DNA from: Pseudomonadota bacterium
GTDB taxonomy: Bacteria > Pseudomonadota > Alphaproteobacteria > Sphingomonadales > Govanellaceae
Assembly (NCBI GenBank): GCA_003577275.1
Contig: QEVO01000006.1
Span: forward strand, 1 to 64,000
Direction of reading: 5' to 3'
DNA length: 64,000 nt
Positions 49,855 to 59,407 of this stretch are shown here, in pieces (position 1 is the first letter of the stretch; each line of letters begins with the position of its first letter). Under the pieces are notes generated by a model. It saw only the letters and a list, made by a program, of their open reading frames with translations, did no database searches and was not told where the DNA came from. Made by a program: the position numbers and the translations under genes.

Positions 49855-50760
49855 ATGACCGTCGACCTAGTGGCAACGTTAATCAGCGGCGTGAAGGCGA
49901 GCATGGTCACCGAGGCCGCCATCGACGCCGCCCATGCGGCGTTTGCCGAGGCGGGGGCTAAGGTCGGCGCCATCGACTGGCTCAATCCCGGCATTGCCGC
50001 CGATATCGAGCTGTTTGACCTGCCGCTCGCTCACGCCCGCGAGGTGGGCCATCGCCTGTCCGACGCCCTGGCGATCGATGTCGCCGTGCAGCCGACGGCG
50101 CATCGCAAAAAGAAGCTCCTCGTCGCCGACATGGATTCCACCATCATCACCGTGGAGTGCATCGACGAAATCGCCGACATGGTGGGCCTGAAGGAAAAGG
50201 TCGCCAAGATCACCGAGGCGGCAATGCGCGGCGAGCTTGATTTCATCGGCGCGCTCAAGGAGCGTGTCGCCATGCTCAAAGGTCTGGATGTGGCGGCGCT
50301 GGACAAGGTCTATGCCGAGCGCGTGCGCTTAACCCCCGGCGCGCGCACGCTCATTCAGACCATGAACGCCAATGGCGCGATGACGGTGCTGGTCTCCGGC
50401 GGCTTTACGTTTTTCACCGATCGCGTCGCCGCCGCCGTCGGCTTTAAAGTCGCCCGCGCCAATACATTGGAGATCAAGGACGGAAAGCTTACCGGCAAGG
50501 TGACGCCGCCGATCGTCGATTCCGCGACCAAGAAGGCGACCTTGCAGGAATTCGCTGCCCAGATCGACGGCGGCGTGGCGGCCGCGCTGGCGCTGGGCGA
50601 TGGCGCCAACGATATCCCGATGATTGAAACGGCAGGGTTGGGCGTGGCGTTTTACGCCAAGCCGAAAACCGCCGCCGCCGCCGACGTCGCCATCCGCTAC
50701 GGCGATCTGACCGCCGTGCTTTATTTGCAAGGCTACAAGCGAGAAGACTTCAAGTTTTAA
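49855..50760 (+). CDS. serB: Phosphoserine phosphatase
   Basis: 301 residues from ATG 49855 behind GGAGG (49844-49848). HAD phosphatase that makes serine from phosphoserine. Motif I VADMDSTII, motif II VLVSGGFT and motif IV ALGDGANDIPMIETAGLGVA are present; the first 80 residues are the N-terminal regulatory-like domain. The stop overlaps the convergent transpeptidase gene by 4 bases. Confidence 0.95.
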   Translation: MTVDLVATLISGVKASMVTEAAIDAAHAAFAEAGAKVGAIDWLNPGIAADIELFDLPLAHAREVGHRLSDALAIDVAVQPTAHRKKKLLVADMDSTIITVECIDEIADMVGLKEKVAKITEAAMRGELDFIGALKERVAMLKGLDVAALDKVYAERVRLTPGARTLIQTMNANGAMTVLVSGGFTFFTDRVAAAVGFKVARANTLEIKDGKLTGKVTPPIVDSATKKATLQEFAAQIDGGVAAALALGDGANDIPMIETAGLGVAFYAKPKTAAAADVAIRYGDLTAVLYLQGYKREDFKF

Positions 50761-51515
50761 TCCCTCGCCGCGAGGCGCATGGATGGGCCGCTCTGGCAAT
50801 TCAGAAAGGGCGAGGATTCCAGCCAGCGCGTGTCGGGGTAATAGGAAAATACGTACTGGCCGTCTTTTAATACATTGATGAGCTTTTGCGCCACCGCCTG
50901 GCGCACCGCCGGGCAGCCCCAGCTGCGGCCCAGCCGGCCGTGGGTTTCGGCGAAGGATTGCGCGACGTAGGGCGCGCCGTGGATGACGATGGCGCGCTCC
51001 TTGGCCTTGTCGTTAAATCCGGGATCAAGCCCCTCCATGCGCAGCGAATAGCCGTTCGAACCGTGGTACGGCTCCAACGTGCGAAACAGGCCGATGCTGG
51101 TCGCCAGGCTGTTCAGCTTGTTGGAAAAGCGCCGGGCGTGGTTGTCGCCGGTGTTCTTGCCGTGGGCCACCAGCTCCTCAAACAGCAGCCGGCGTTGGGC
51201 AAGGTCGAACACCCACAGCCGGGGCTCGGTGGAGGGGCGCGAATAGTCGATCACCGCCAGCCGCCGCGCCGCGCCCAGACCGCTGGCGTCGGCGCAGCCC
51301 ACGGCATCCAGCGCCAATTTCAGGACATCGGGGTTGGCGGCGGGAGCGAGCTTGGCGAGGGATTGAACGAGCGGGGCGCGCGCCGTCTCGGCCTGCCCGG
51401 CGACGGGCGCGGCGAGAAAAATGAGCAGGGCAAGCCCCCCAAACAGCACACGCGAACGGCTCATGATGAACCGCAGCATAGCAGAGAAACCGCCGTTAAC
51501 TCGCTCAAAATTCAT
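50757..51515 (-). CDS. Murein L,D-transpeptidase-like protein (YkuD_2 type)
   Basis: Up to 252 residues; ATG 51479 or ATG 51464 are plausible starts, because the signal sequence is SRSRVLFGGLALLIFLAAPV. The catalytic region reads AIVIHGAPYV ... GRLGRSWGCPAVR, the H...SWGC pattern of the second YkuD-type family. It is exported and acts on peptidoglycan crosslinks or lipoprotein attachment. Diverges from another L,D-transpeptidase gene. Confidence 0.85.
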   Translation of the reverse strand: MNFERVNGGFSAMLRFIMSRSRVLFGGLALLIFLAAPVAGQAETARAPLVQSLAKLAPAANPDVLKLALDAVGCADASGLGAARRLAVIDYSRPSTEPRLWVFDLAQRRLLFEELVAHGKNTGDNHARRFSNKLNSLATSIGLFRTLEPYHGSNGYSLRMEGLDPGFNDKAKERAIVIHGAPYVAQSFAETHGRLGRSWGCPAVRQAVAQKLINVLKDGQYVFSYYPDTRWLESSPFLNCQSGPSMRLAARD

Positions 51516-51609
51516 GGGTTTCCAATAACCGCTTGAATTTGCGCTTTAATTAGGCCCGACAATGCCAATATACCATGGGACATGGTGACAACTTGTTAAA
51601 GGCCACCCC

Positions 51610-53226
51610 ATGAACCCGATACGGGTCATCGCCTATTATTTTGTCGTCTTTATGGCCTTCGACCTGGCCGCGCCGGCGCTTGCCGCAAAAACGGCCCCCG
51701 ATCCGCTGCCCATGGCCATCCGCGCGGCGCTGGCGGCGTCGCCCGAGGGCGTCGTGCCCGCGCGTCCCGCCGTCGGCATGACGCTCGAAGAGGCGGCGCG
51801 GCGGCTCTATGGCGCGCGCGACTTTCGCCCCATCTGGACCACCGGCGCGATGGCGGATCAGTTGCTAAGCGGGCTGAAGGGCATGACAGAGGATGGCCTT
51901 GACCCCGAAGATTATGGGTTGAGCCGGCTCATCGCCGCGCGCGCGGTGATCGGCGATTTGCACGCCGATCCGGCGCGGCGGGCGGCGGTCGACGTGCTGG
52001 CGACCCGCGCCTATATCCACGCCCTGTTTCATCTCCATCGCGGCAAGCTCGATCCCATCGATTTCGCGCCCCGTCCGGTGGACGCGGCGGCGGGATTGAC
52101 CCGCATTGTCGATAAGCTGCAAGCGGGCGACGTGCTCGCCGCCTTTGCGGAGGCGCGGCCGCAGAGCAAACTTTACGCCGCCTTGCGCGATGGTCTGAAG
52201 GCCATGCGGCAAGTGGCGGCAAAGGGCGGCTGGCCGGTGGTGCCAAACGGCCCGACGCTCAAACTCGGCATCAACGATCCGCGGGTTCATGCGCTGCGGC
52301 AGCGGTTGGCGGCGGAGGGCTACTTGCCGCCAGCAGCGGCAGACGACGGCAACTTTGACGCGACGCTTGAGGATGCCGTCAAACGCTTCCAGAACGATTA
52401 TTATCTCGAACCCGATGGGCTGGTGGGCGGCAAGACGCTGGCGGCGCTAAATGTCTCCGCCGTCGCCCGGGCGGAGCAGATCCGGGTCAATCTCGAACGC
52501 GCCCGGCAGCTGATGGGCGTGGCGCAGGGCGATTTCGTGGTGGTGGACATCGCCGGCTACCGCGTTTCCTTTTACCGCGATGGCCAGGCGATATGGCGCT
52601 CGCGGGTGGTGGTGGGCAGACCGTACCGCCAGACGCCGGAATTCAAGTCGGCAATCACCTCCATCACGCTCAATCCCGATTGGACCGTGCCGCCTTCGAT
52701 CTTCAGCAAGGATATGGCGCCGAAGATCCGCCGGAACCTGAATTATCTGGCGGAAAATCATCTGCGCGTGCTGGATGGGCAGGGCAAGGAGATCGCGCCA
52801 GCCAGCGTCAACTGGAGCAATCCGCGCGGCATCATGCTGCGCCAACAGGCGGGGCCGTGGAATGCGCTGGGCCGCGTGGTTATCCGCTTCGCCAATCATT
52901 ACGCGGTCTACTTGCATGACACGCCGTATCAAGAGCTGTTCGATAAGGCGCAGCGGGATTTCAGTTCCGGCTGCATCCGCGTCGAAGAGCCGTTCGAGCT
53001 TGTCTATCGCTTGTTCAATGCCGATGACGACGCGGCCCGCGCCGTAATCGATGAGGGCGTCGCCAGCGGCGAGACATTGAAAATTCCGCTCCCCAAGTCG
53101 GTGCCCATTTTACTGATCTATTGGACAACCGACGTGCGCGACGATGGGCGGGTGATGTTCAAACCCGATATCTATGGCCGCGACGCGCAAATCCTAGCGC
53201 GGTTGAATGTGCGCACGATGCTTTAG
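51610..53226 (+). CDS. L,D-transpeptidase, YcbB/LdtD type
   Basis: 538 residues. N-terminal signal/anchor (IAYYFVVFMAFDLAAPALA), a scaffold domain, a peptidoglycan-binding segment (LRQRLAAEGYLPPAAADDGN ... DALEDAVKRFQNDYYLEPDG-like), and the YkuD domain with YLHDTPYQELFDKAQRDFSS then GCIRVEEP, containing the catalytic cysteine. Makes 3-3 crosslinks in the periplasm. Confidence 0.92.
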   Translation: MNPIRVIAYYFVVFMAFDLAAPALAAKTAPDPLPMAIRAALAASPEGVVPARPAVGMTLEEAARRLYGARDFRPIWTTGAMADQLLSGLKGMTEDGLDPEDYGLSRLIAARAVIGDLHADPARRAAVDVLATRAYIHALFHLHRGKLDPIDFAPRPVDAAAGLTRIVDKLQAGDVLAAFAEARPQSKLYAALRDGLKAMRQVAAKGGWPVVPNGPTLKLGINDPRVHALRQRLAAEGYLPPAAADDGNFDATLEDAVKRFQNDYYLEPDGLVGGKTLAALNVSAVARAEQIRVNLERARQLMGVAQGDFVVVDIAGYRVSFYRDGQAIWRSRVVVGRPYRQTPEFKSAITSITLNPDWTVPPSIFSKDMAPKIRRNLNYLAENHLRVLDGQGKEIAPASVNWSNPRGIMLRQQAGPWNALGRVVIRFANHYAVYLHDTPYQELFDKAQRDFSSGCIRVEEPFELVYRLFNADDDAARAVIDEGVASGETLKIPLPKSVPILLIYWTTDVRDDGRVMFKPDIYGRDAQILARLNVRTML

Positions 53227-53265
53227 GGCGGCTTACGTTCAAGTCGGTCACATTCAATAGGTAAT

Positions 53266-53293
53266 CGTCATCCCCGCTTTCGTGGGGATGACG
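53266..53293. repeat. Short palindromic repeat / hairpin
   Basis: CGTCATCCCC (53266-53275) and its complement GGGGATGACG (53284-53293) flank a loop of 8 bases. It can fold on either strand between the convergent transpeptidase and DegP-type genes. The sequence is of the widespread GTCATCCCCG...GGGGATGAC repeat type and may also end the transpeptidase transcript. Confidence 0.75.
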
Positions 53294-53337
53294 TTGATAT
53301 GGTTCTATATGATTGCGCTACGCCCAAACAAAACCAA

Positions 53338-53357
53338 GGGCGGCCCGAAGGCCGCCC
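53338..53357 (-). terminator. Rho-independent terminator of the DegP-type gene
   Basis: GGGCGGCC/GGCCGCCC forms an 8-base-pair stem with loop TTCG on the minus strand, followed by TTGGTTTTGTTT. It lies 24 bases beyond the stop of the protease gene. Confidence 0.85.
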
Positions 53358-53381
53358 TGATTTAAAAACCATAGCCGTTAG

Positions 53382-54863
53382 TTACCGGCCGAACGGCACC
53401 GTGATGTGGCTGAAGCCGCCGCCGCGGTAGATGCGGAGCAGTACCGAGGGCCGGCCGCTCTTCTTCACCGTCTCGATGCGCTTGGCAAAAGCGGCGGGCG
53501 AGTCGATGTCTTCCAGCGATACCGAGACGATCACGTCGCCGCGCTGCAAGCCTTTCTCCGCCGCCTCGCTCATGGGATCGACGTTCAGGATCACCACGCC
53601 CTTGATGTCGGCGGGCACGCCAAGGCTTTCCCGGACATCGGGACCAAGCCCGCCCACCGTCATGCCCAGGCTGGTCACCTCGCCGCCGGGTCCGGGCGTT
53701 GCGGGCCCGCCATCCTGCGAGGCTTGCAGCTGCGTTTCGTTGCGCTCGCCGATCTTGACGGTCAGCGCTTTACGTTCGTTCTTGCGCAGCACCACGAGCT
53801 TGACTGATTTGCCGATGGGCGTCGCCGCCACCAGGCCGGGCAGGCGCTGGTTGGAGGTCACGCGCTTGCCGTCGTATTCGACGATGACGTCACCCGATTG
53901 CATGCCGCCCTTGGCCGCCGGGCCGCCCGGGGTGACGTCGGCCACCAGCGCGCCTTCCACCGATTTTAGCCCTAAGCTGTCGGCGAGATCCTTGGTGATG
54001 GGCTGGAAGCTGACGCCGAGCCAGCCGCGCTTGACCTTGCCCGCCGTCTTTAATTGGGCGATGACGCTTTTGGCCATGTTGGCGGGAATGGCGAAGCCGA
54101 TGCCGTTGTTGGCGCCCGAGGGCGAGAAGATGGCGGTGTTGATGCCGATCACCTCGCCATTCATGTTGAACATCGGGCCGCCGGAGTTGCCGGGGTTGAT
54201 CGGCGAATCGGTTTGAATGAAATCGTCGTAAAGCCCGGTGTTGATGTCGCGGTTGCGGGCGGAAATGATGCCCGCCGTCACCGAGCCGCCAAGACCGAAG
54301 GGATTGCCGATGGTGATCACCCAGTCGCCCACCCGCGCCTTGTCGGAATCGCCGAATTTCACCGCTGGCAGCGGCCGCTTGGTTTCGATCTTGATCACGG
54401 CGATGTCGGTGGGCGCATCAGAGCCGATGAGCTTGGCTTTGAATTCCTGACCGCCTTGCAGCCGGACGGTGATGCTGTCGGCGCCCTCGATTACGTGATT
54501 GTTGGTGATGATGACGCCTTGGGAGTCGATGATGAAGCCGGTGCCGCCGCCGGCGCGGCGGCGGGGTGGGGCGGGGCGCTGCTGATCATCGTCCTGCCCG
54601 GGCAGGCGCGGGCCAAATCGGCGCATGAACTCTTCGATGGCCGGGGTCGACTGGACCGTCTTCTCGACGGTGATGTCGACCACCGCCGGCAGCACCTGTT
54701 CGGCCAGATCGGCGAAGGTCGCCGGGGCGCCTGGGGCCGTGGGGGCGGCTTGCGGCGCGGGCGCCGCCAGCAAAAGGGCGGCCATGGCCAGCATCGTTAC
54801 GAACATTGCCTGGCGGGCGAGGACGCCAAAGGGGCGGGATTGTACAACGATTGATCGGCTCAC
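53382..54863 (-). CDS. DegP/Do-type periplasmic serine protease
   Basis: 493 residues. A signal peptide (FVTMLAMAALLLAAPAPQAA) leads into a trypsin-like domain with the triad in NNHVIEG (His), DIAVIKI (Asp) and GNSGGPMF (Ser), then two PDZ domains (GWLGVSFQPITKDLADSLGL, and GVVILNVDPMSEAAEKGLQR). Periplasmic quality control. It shares the strand and neighbourhood of hflKC, as in many alphaproteobacteria. Confidence 0.94.
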   Translation of the reverse strand: MSRSIVVQSRPFGVLARQAMFVTMLAMAALLLAAPAPQAAPTAPGAPATFADLAEQVLPAVVDITVEKTVQSTPAIEEFMRRFGPRLPGQDDDQQRPAPPRRRAGGGTGFIIDSQGVIITNNHVIEGADSITVRLQGGQEFKAKLIGSDAPTDIAVIKIETKRPLPAVKFGDSDKARVGDWVITIGNPFGLGGSVTAGIISARNRDINTGLYDDFIQTDSPINPGNSGGPMFNMNGEVIGINTAIFSPSGANNGIGFAIPANMAKSVIAQLKTAGKVKRGWLGVSFQPITKDLADSLGLKSVEGALVADVTPGGPAAKGGMQSGDVIVEYDGKRVTSNQRLPGLVAATPIGKSVKLVVLRKNERKALTVKIGERNETQLQASQDGGPATPGPGGEVTSLGMTVGGLGPDVRESLGVPADIKGVVILNVDPMSEAAEKGLQRGDVIVSVSLEDIDSPAAFAKRIETVKKSGRPSVLLRIYRGGGFSHITVPFGR

Positions 54864-54978
54864 GGGCCTACTCCTTGGTGTATTTGGATAATCCCTCTCC
54901 GGCAGCGTCCACCCCAGGGGCTATTGTTCTAAAGATTTTGTCGGAAGTATGGTGCCATTTGATGGAATTGCAACCGTA

Positions 54979-55164
54979 TTACCCTTTAATGAACCAAACC
55001 ACTAGAAAGCCGGCTAGTGCGCCGATTAGGCCGAAGCGGCGTAAATTTACCGGCGGCAGCTCAAGGGCCAGCCGCATCATCCGCTGCATGGCCTCGGGAA
55101 AGAGCGCGTAAAGCACCCCCTCCAGCACCAACACTAGCCCCAGAGCAACCCCGAGCTCGGTCAT
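54979..55164 (-). CDS. DUF2065 membrane protein
   Basis: 61 residues from ATG 55164 (ATG 55170 is two codons earlier). Two membrane segments flank FPEAMQRMMRLALELPPVNL and RRFGLIGALAG, the DUF2065 signature. It is typically found next to hflKC, as here, 9 bases after hflC. Function not known. Confidence 0.88.
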   Translation of the reverse strand: MTELGVALGLVLVLEGVLYALFPEAMQRMMRLALELPPVNLRRFGLIGALAGFLVVWFIKG

Positions 55165-55173
55165 AAGCACACG

Positions 55174-56046
55174 TTACCGCCGCGGCTCGAGGTTCTCGAA
55201 GTAACGGAAGAACTCGCTTTTGGGCGACAGGATGAGGGTCGTATCTTCCTTGGCCAAGGCTTCCCGGTAGGCCTGCATCGAGCGGTAGAAGGCGTAAAAT
55301 TCGGGGTCCTTATTGAAGGCTTCGGCAAAGGTCTTGATCGCCAAGGCGTCGCCTTCGCCGCGCGTCGTCTCGCTCTCGCGCTGCGCTTCTGCCAGGAGGA
55401 TGGTGCGCTCGCGGTCGGCGCGGCTGCGGATACGTTGCGCCAGCTCGGCGCCTTGCGCCCGCGCTTCCCGCGCTTCCCGTTCGCGTTCGGCGCGCATGCG
55501 CTTGAAAATCGCCTCGCTGTTGGCTTCCGGCAGATCGGCCCGCCTGATGCGCACATCGATAACGCTGATGCCCAGCTCGGCCGCCTCCTCATTGACGGCG
55601 ATGCGGATCTGCTCCAGAAGGCGCAGCCGCTCCTCGGTCAAGATAGCGCTGAAGGCGGCGCTGCCCAGCACCCGGCGCAACACCGAATTGACGGTGGTTT
55701 CCAGCCGGTTGGCGGCGCCGTTCTCGTCGCGCACTGTCTGATAGACGCGCAACGGGTCGGTGACGCGAAAACGTGCGAAGGCATCGACGATGACGCGCTT
55801 CTGGTCCGAGGTGATGATCTCCTGCACCGGGGTATCGAGCGGCAAGATACGCCGGTCAAGATAGGTGACCGACTCCCAGGGCAGCTTGAAATGCAGACCG
55901 GCGTCCTGCACGGTGCGGATCGGGTTGCCGAACTGCACGACGATGGCCTGCTGGGTTTCAAACAAGCGGTAGACGGAGCTGAAGGCGGCGATCAGAATGA
56001 CGACCGCCGCAACGATGATGAGAGTCAGGCGCTGGCTTTGCATCAC
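55174..56046 (-). CDS. hflC: HflC, FtsH modulator subunit
   Basis: 290 residues. One N-terminal membrane segment (LTLIIVAAVVILIAAFSSVY), then the SPFH/prohibitin domain (QAIVVQFGNPIRTVQDAGLH, ISVIDVRIRRADLPEANSEA) and a coiled coil. With HflK it forms a membrane cage around FtsH protease. Overlaps hflK by 4 bases. Confidence 0.94.
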   Translation of the reverse strand: MMQSQRLTLIIVAAVVILIAAFSSVYRLFETQQAIVVQFGNPIRTVQDAGLHFKLPWESVTYLDRRILPLDTPVQEIITSDQKRVIVDAFARFRVTDPLRVYQTVRDENGAANRLETTVNSVLRRVLGSAAFSAILTEERLRLLEQIRIAVNEEAAELGISVIDVRIRRADLPEANSEAIFKRMRAEREREAREARAQGAELAQRIRSRADRERTILLAEAQRESETTRGEGDALAIKTFAEAFNKDPEFYAFYRSMQAYREALAKEDTTLILSPKSEFFRYFENLEPRR

Positions 56047-57116
56047 TGGCCTCCCGATTTGCGTTTTTCAAGATCGGGCAGCGGCAGATAGGGAACGACG
56101 CCTTTGCCCGCCCCCTCATCAATGATGACTTTGTTCATACCGCGTAATACTTCTTCCATGGTTTCCATGTAAATCCGTCGTTTTGTGACGTCCTTGGCGG
56201 TGCGGTACTGTTCCAGCACCTTGACGAAGCGGGATGCGTCGCCTTTCGCCTTGGCGACCACCTGTTCGCGATAGGCCTCGGCATCCTGCACCATTTTCGC
56301 CGCCTCGCCGCGGGCGCGGGGAATGATGTCGTTCTGATAGGCTTCCGCCTCGTTTTGTTGGCGTTCCTTGTCGGCCTGGGCGGCTTGCACATCACGGAAG
56401 GCGTCGATGACGGCGGCCGGCGGATCGACCTTGGACAGTTTGACCTGGGTGATGCTGATGCCCGCCTGATAACTGTCGAGCACTTCCTGGAGGCGGCGCT
56501 GCGCTTCCAGTTCGATGCGCTGGCGGCCGCCGGTCAAGGCCGATTGAATTTGCGTCTGGCCGATGATTTCCCGCATCACGCTTTCGGCCACGGCGCGCAC
56601 CGTTGCTTCCTGCGCTTCGATATTGAACAGAAACTGCCCGGCGTCACGAATGCGCCAGAACACCGAAAATTCAATGTCGACGATATTCTCGTCACCGGTC
56701 AGCATCGAACGCTCCTTCTCGAAGTCGATGCTGCGCCGGGCGCTGGCGCTATCCGCGCTGAGGCCATAGCCGATGTCGACGCGGTTGATGACGGTAACCC
56801 GCGGCGTCAATACCGTCTCGATGGGCGCGGGCAGGTGATAATTGAGTCCGGGCGCGGTGGTTTCCACCCATTTGCCGAAGCGCAAGACCACGCCTTGTTC
56901 ATCGGGCTTTACCGTATAAATGCCGGTGGCGAGCCAGGCGAGCAGCACCAGAAGCAGGATGATGAGTACGCCGCGGCCGCCAAAGCCGCCGGGAAAGGCG
57001 CTTTTGAGCCGTTCTTGCCCTTTTTTGAGGATATCCTCGATATTTGGCGGTTGCGGACTGCGGCCAGGGCCTTGTCCCCAGGGATTGCGGCCGCCGCCGT
57101 TCGATTGCCAAGGCAT
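56043..57116 (-). CDS. hflK: HflK, FtsH modulator subunit
   Basis: 357 residues from ATG 57116; the frame is open to 57341 but the family N-terminus MPWQSNGGGRNPWGQGPGRS fixes the start. Gly/Pro/Asn-rich N-terminus, one membrane segment (GVLIILLLVLLAWLATGIYT), SPFH domain (DEQGVVLRFGKWVETTAPGL) and a helical region. Confidence 0.94.
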   Translation of the reverse strand: MPWQSNGGGRNPWGQGPGRSPQPPNIEDILKKGQERLKSAFPGGFGGRGVLIILLLVLLAWLATGIYTVKPDEQGVVLRFGKWVETTAPGLNYHLPAPIETVLTPRVTVINRVDIGYGLSADSASARRSIDFEKERSMLTGDENIVDIEFSVFWRIRDAGQFLFNIEAQEATVRAVAESVMREIIGQTQIQSALTGGRQRIELEAQRRLQEVLDSYQAGISITQVKLSKVDPPAAVIDAFRDVQAAQADKERQQNEAEAYQNDIIPRARGEAAKMVQDAEAYREQVVAKAKGDASRFVKVLEQYRTAKDVTKRRIYMETMEEVLRGMNKVIIDEGAGKGVVPYLPLPDLEKRKSGGQ

Positions 57117-57207
57117 AACTCTTAACTCCTCGCCCAAGTTTGACTGAGTAGCGTTATATGATACGTAGCTAGCCAGCGCAACGACCACTACCTTTGGAGA
57201 TGTCAGA

Positions 57208-58296
57208 ATGAGTAGCGTAAATCGAGACGACGTGCTGCGGGCGCTGGCCGCGGTCAAAGACCCCAAAAGCGGCCGCAACGTGGTGGAAGCCGGCATGATC
57301 CAGGGCTTGGCGGTCAAGGACGGCAAGGTCGGCTTCGCCATTGAAGTGACGGCGGAAAACGGCGCGGCCTATGAGCCCGTGCGGCTCGCCTGCGTCGAGG
57401 CGGTGAAAAAATTGCCGGGCGTGGCGCAAGTCACCGCCGTGCTGACCGCCGAGCGGCCGGCGGGCGAGCCGCCGGCGGCCGCGCCCCATGGCCACGGCCA
57501 CGGCCCTGCGAAAGCCCCGGTGCCGGGGGTGGCCAAGATCGTCGCCGTGGCCAGCGGCAAGGGCGGCGTCGGCAAGTCGACCACGGCGGTCAATCTGGCG
57601 GTGGCGCTCTCCCGGCTGGGGCTGAAAGTGGGGCTTCTGGACGTCGACATCTATGGCCCATCGGTGCCCAAGCTATTGGGACTATCCGGCAGGCCCGAGA
57701 TGGGCGCCGACAAAAGAATCGTGCCGATGCGCGCTCACGGCATCGTCGCCATGTCCATCGGCTTTCTTCTGGGCGAGCAGGATCAGGCGGTGATCTGGCG
57801 CGGTCCGATGGTGATGGGCGCGGTGCAGCAGCTCCTCGCCGATGTGGCGTGGGACGCCTATGGCCCGCTCGATGTGCTGATCGCCGACATGCCGCCCGGC
57901 ACCGGCGACGCGCAACTGACCATGGCGCAGCGGGTGCCGCTTGCCGGCGCGGTCATCGTCTCGACGCCGCAGGACATCGCGCTCATTGACGCCCGCAAGG
58001 GCATCAACATGTTTGCCCGGGTCGAGGTGCCGATTTTGGGCGTGGTGGAAAACATGAGCACCTTCGTTTGCCCGCACTGCGGCGGCGAGAGCCATATATT
58101 CGGCCATGGCGGCGCGGCCGAGACGGCGCAAAAATTCGGCGTGCCGCTGTTGGCGGAAATTCCGCTGACCATCGATATCCGGCAAACCTCGGATGCCGGC
58201 ACGCCGATCGCCGCCATCGCCCCCGATGGTCCGCAAGGCAAGGCTTATATGGATCTCGCCCGCGCCGTGGCGGCTAAACTTGGATATTCATCATGA
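57208..58296 (+). CDS. mrp: Mrp/ApbC iron-sulfur cluster carrier
   Basis: 362 residues. N-terminal DUF59/MIP18 domain (residues 1-80), a His/Gly/Ala linker, then a P-loop with deviant Walker [21 protein letters not shown] and the cluster-binding pair CPHC (residues about 288-291). It transfers Fe-S clusters to apoproteins in the cytoplasm. It is ATGA-coupled to the next gene and divergent from hflK. Confidence 0.95.
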   Translation: MSSVNRDDVLRALAAVKDPKSGRNVVEAGMIQGLAVKDGKVGFAIEVTAENGAAYEPVRLACVEAVKKLPGVAQVTAVLTAERPAGEPPAAAPHGHGHGPAKAPVPGVAKIVAVASGKGGVGKSTTAVNLAVALSRLGLKVGLLDVDIYGPSVPKLLGLSGRPEMGADKRIVPMRAHGIVAMSIGFLLGEQDQAVIWRGPMVMGAVQQLLADVAWDAYGPLDVLIADMPPGTGDAQLTMAQRVPLAGAVIVSTPQDIALIDARKGINMFARVEVPILGVVENMSTFVCPHCGGESHIFGHGGAAETAQKFGVPLLAEIPLTIDIRQTSDAGTPIAAIAPDGPQGKAYMDLARAVAAKLGYSS

Positions 58297-58715
58297 ACCA
58301 TGACAATTATCCCGACAGCTATTTAAAGGACATCCTGACCACGGTGAAAACCATCGCCGTGATCGGCGCCAGCGATGACGAGACGCGGCCCGTTTACGGG
58401 GTGATGCGATTTTTGCAGAGCCGGGGCTATCGCGTCATCCCGGTCAATCCGCGCCTGATCGGAAAGAAGCTGATGGGGGAAACGGTTTATGGCGCGCTTG
58501 GCGACATTGCCGAGAAAATCGATATGGTGGATGTCTTTCGCCGCAAGGAGGACTTGCCGATGGTGTTCGATGACGCCATCGCCATCGCTCCGGCGGTGAT
58601 CTGGACGCAGCTCGGCTTACGCGACGACGCGGCGGCGGCGAAAGCCGAATCCGCCGGCATCAAGGTGGTGATGAACCACTGCCCGGCAATTGAGATTCCG
58701 CGGCTGGGGGTTTGA
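58293..58715 (+). CDS. CoA-binding domain protein, YccU-like
   Basis: 140 residues. Rossmann fold of the succinyl-CoA synthetase alpha type: [39 protein letters not shown], and [20 protein letters not shown], with [19 protein letters not shown] at the end. Single-domain proteins of this kind bind CoA; their physiological role is unclear. Confidence 0.9.
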   Translation: MNHDNYPDSYLKDILTTVKTIAVIGASDDETRPVYGVMRFLQSRGYRVIPVNPRLIGKKLMGETVYGALGDIAEKIDMVDVFRRKEDLPMVFDDAIAIAPAVIWTQLGLRDDAAAAKAESAGIKVVMNHCPAIEIPRLGV

Positions 58716-58744
58716 TGGAGAGTATTATAAGATAAGGCCAGACC

Positions 58745-58886
58745 TGTCACTGCGAGCCGCTGCAAAGCGGCGCGGCAGTCCATCCTAACGTTTTCTGGAT
58801 CGCCACGCCCGCCACTAAATGGGATTGCACAGGTTAAGCAATGGCATCATCAGTTCATCCCATTTAGTGGAGGGCTCGCGATGACA
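58745..58886. repeat. MITE-like element with a second palindrome inside
   Basis: Outer inverted repeats TGTCACTGCGAGCC (58745-58758) and GGCTCGCGATGACA (58873-58886) match at 12 of 14 positions. Inside lies a perfect 14-base inverted repeat CCACTAAATGGGAT (58812-58825) / ATCCCATTTAGTGG (58857-58870). The outer part is of the GTCATTGCGAGC family of intergenic repeats common in alphaproteobacteria; the inner part looks like an independent insertion. Confidence 0.75.
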
Positions 58887-58912
58887 TATAGAGAGAAGTT
58901 TTTCAACCCCTC

Positions 58913-59389
58913 TTAAGGCGCGGCGGGAGCTGGGCTGGCGTTGCCGGTATCGGCCTCGACCCGCCACGAACCGTCCGCCTGCCGGCGCCAAATCGTCAAA
59001 TACTTCCCGTAGTGGGGTTCACCTTCCGCGAAAGTGTTGATGAAATGGCCCCAGGTGTAGGCAAGGTCATTGGCGCGGGAAATGCCGCCGCCCGCGGGAA
59101 CCCACGTCAGCTTGGCGCCGGTGGGAAAATCATTGAAACTGGCGGCCAGCGCATCGCGGCCAGTTATCGGCTGGCCGCCGCTGGGCAGGAATACGACATT
59201 TTCCATCGCATAGCGCGTGAACGCCTCCTTGACGCCTGCCGTTTCCGAAACGCCGGAAAAAGCGGTATCGGTCGCCTTCACCACTTCCAGGTCAGCGGGC
59301 GGCGGCGCTTGCAGGCGATCGACGGCGGCATAGCCAAGCGCGCCGGCGGCGATGCCGACGATGAATACCAGCAATGGGGATGCGCGCAT
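58913..59389 (-). CDS. DUF4440 / SnoaL-like exported protein
   Basis: 158 residues. A signal-like N-terminus (PLLVFIVGIAAGALGYAAVD) precedes an NTF2-like fold: VVKATDTAFSGVSETAGVKE, VVFLPSGGQPITGRDALAAS, and GKYLTIWRRQADGSWRVEAD, the DUF4440 pattern. No enzymatic activity can be assigned. It is the last gene on this strand of the rubrerythrin group, 18 bases after DUF3501. Confidence 0.85.
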   Translation of the reverse strand: MRASPLLVFIVGIAAGALGYAAVDRLQAPPPADLEVVKATDTAFSGVSETAGVKEAFTRYAMENVVFLPSGGQPITGRDALAASFNDFPTGAKLTWVPAGGGISRANDLAYTWGHFINTFAEGEPHYGKYLTIWRRQADGSWRVEADTGNASPAPAAP

Positions 59390-59407
59390 GTGTTTCTCTC
59401 CTTGACA

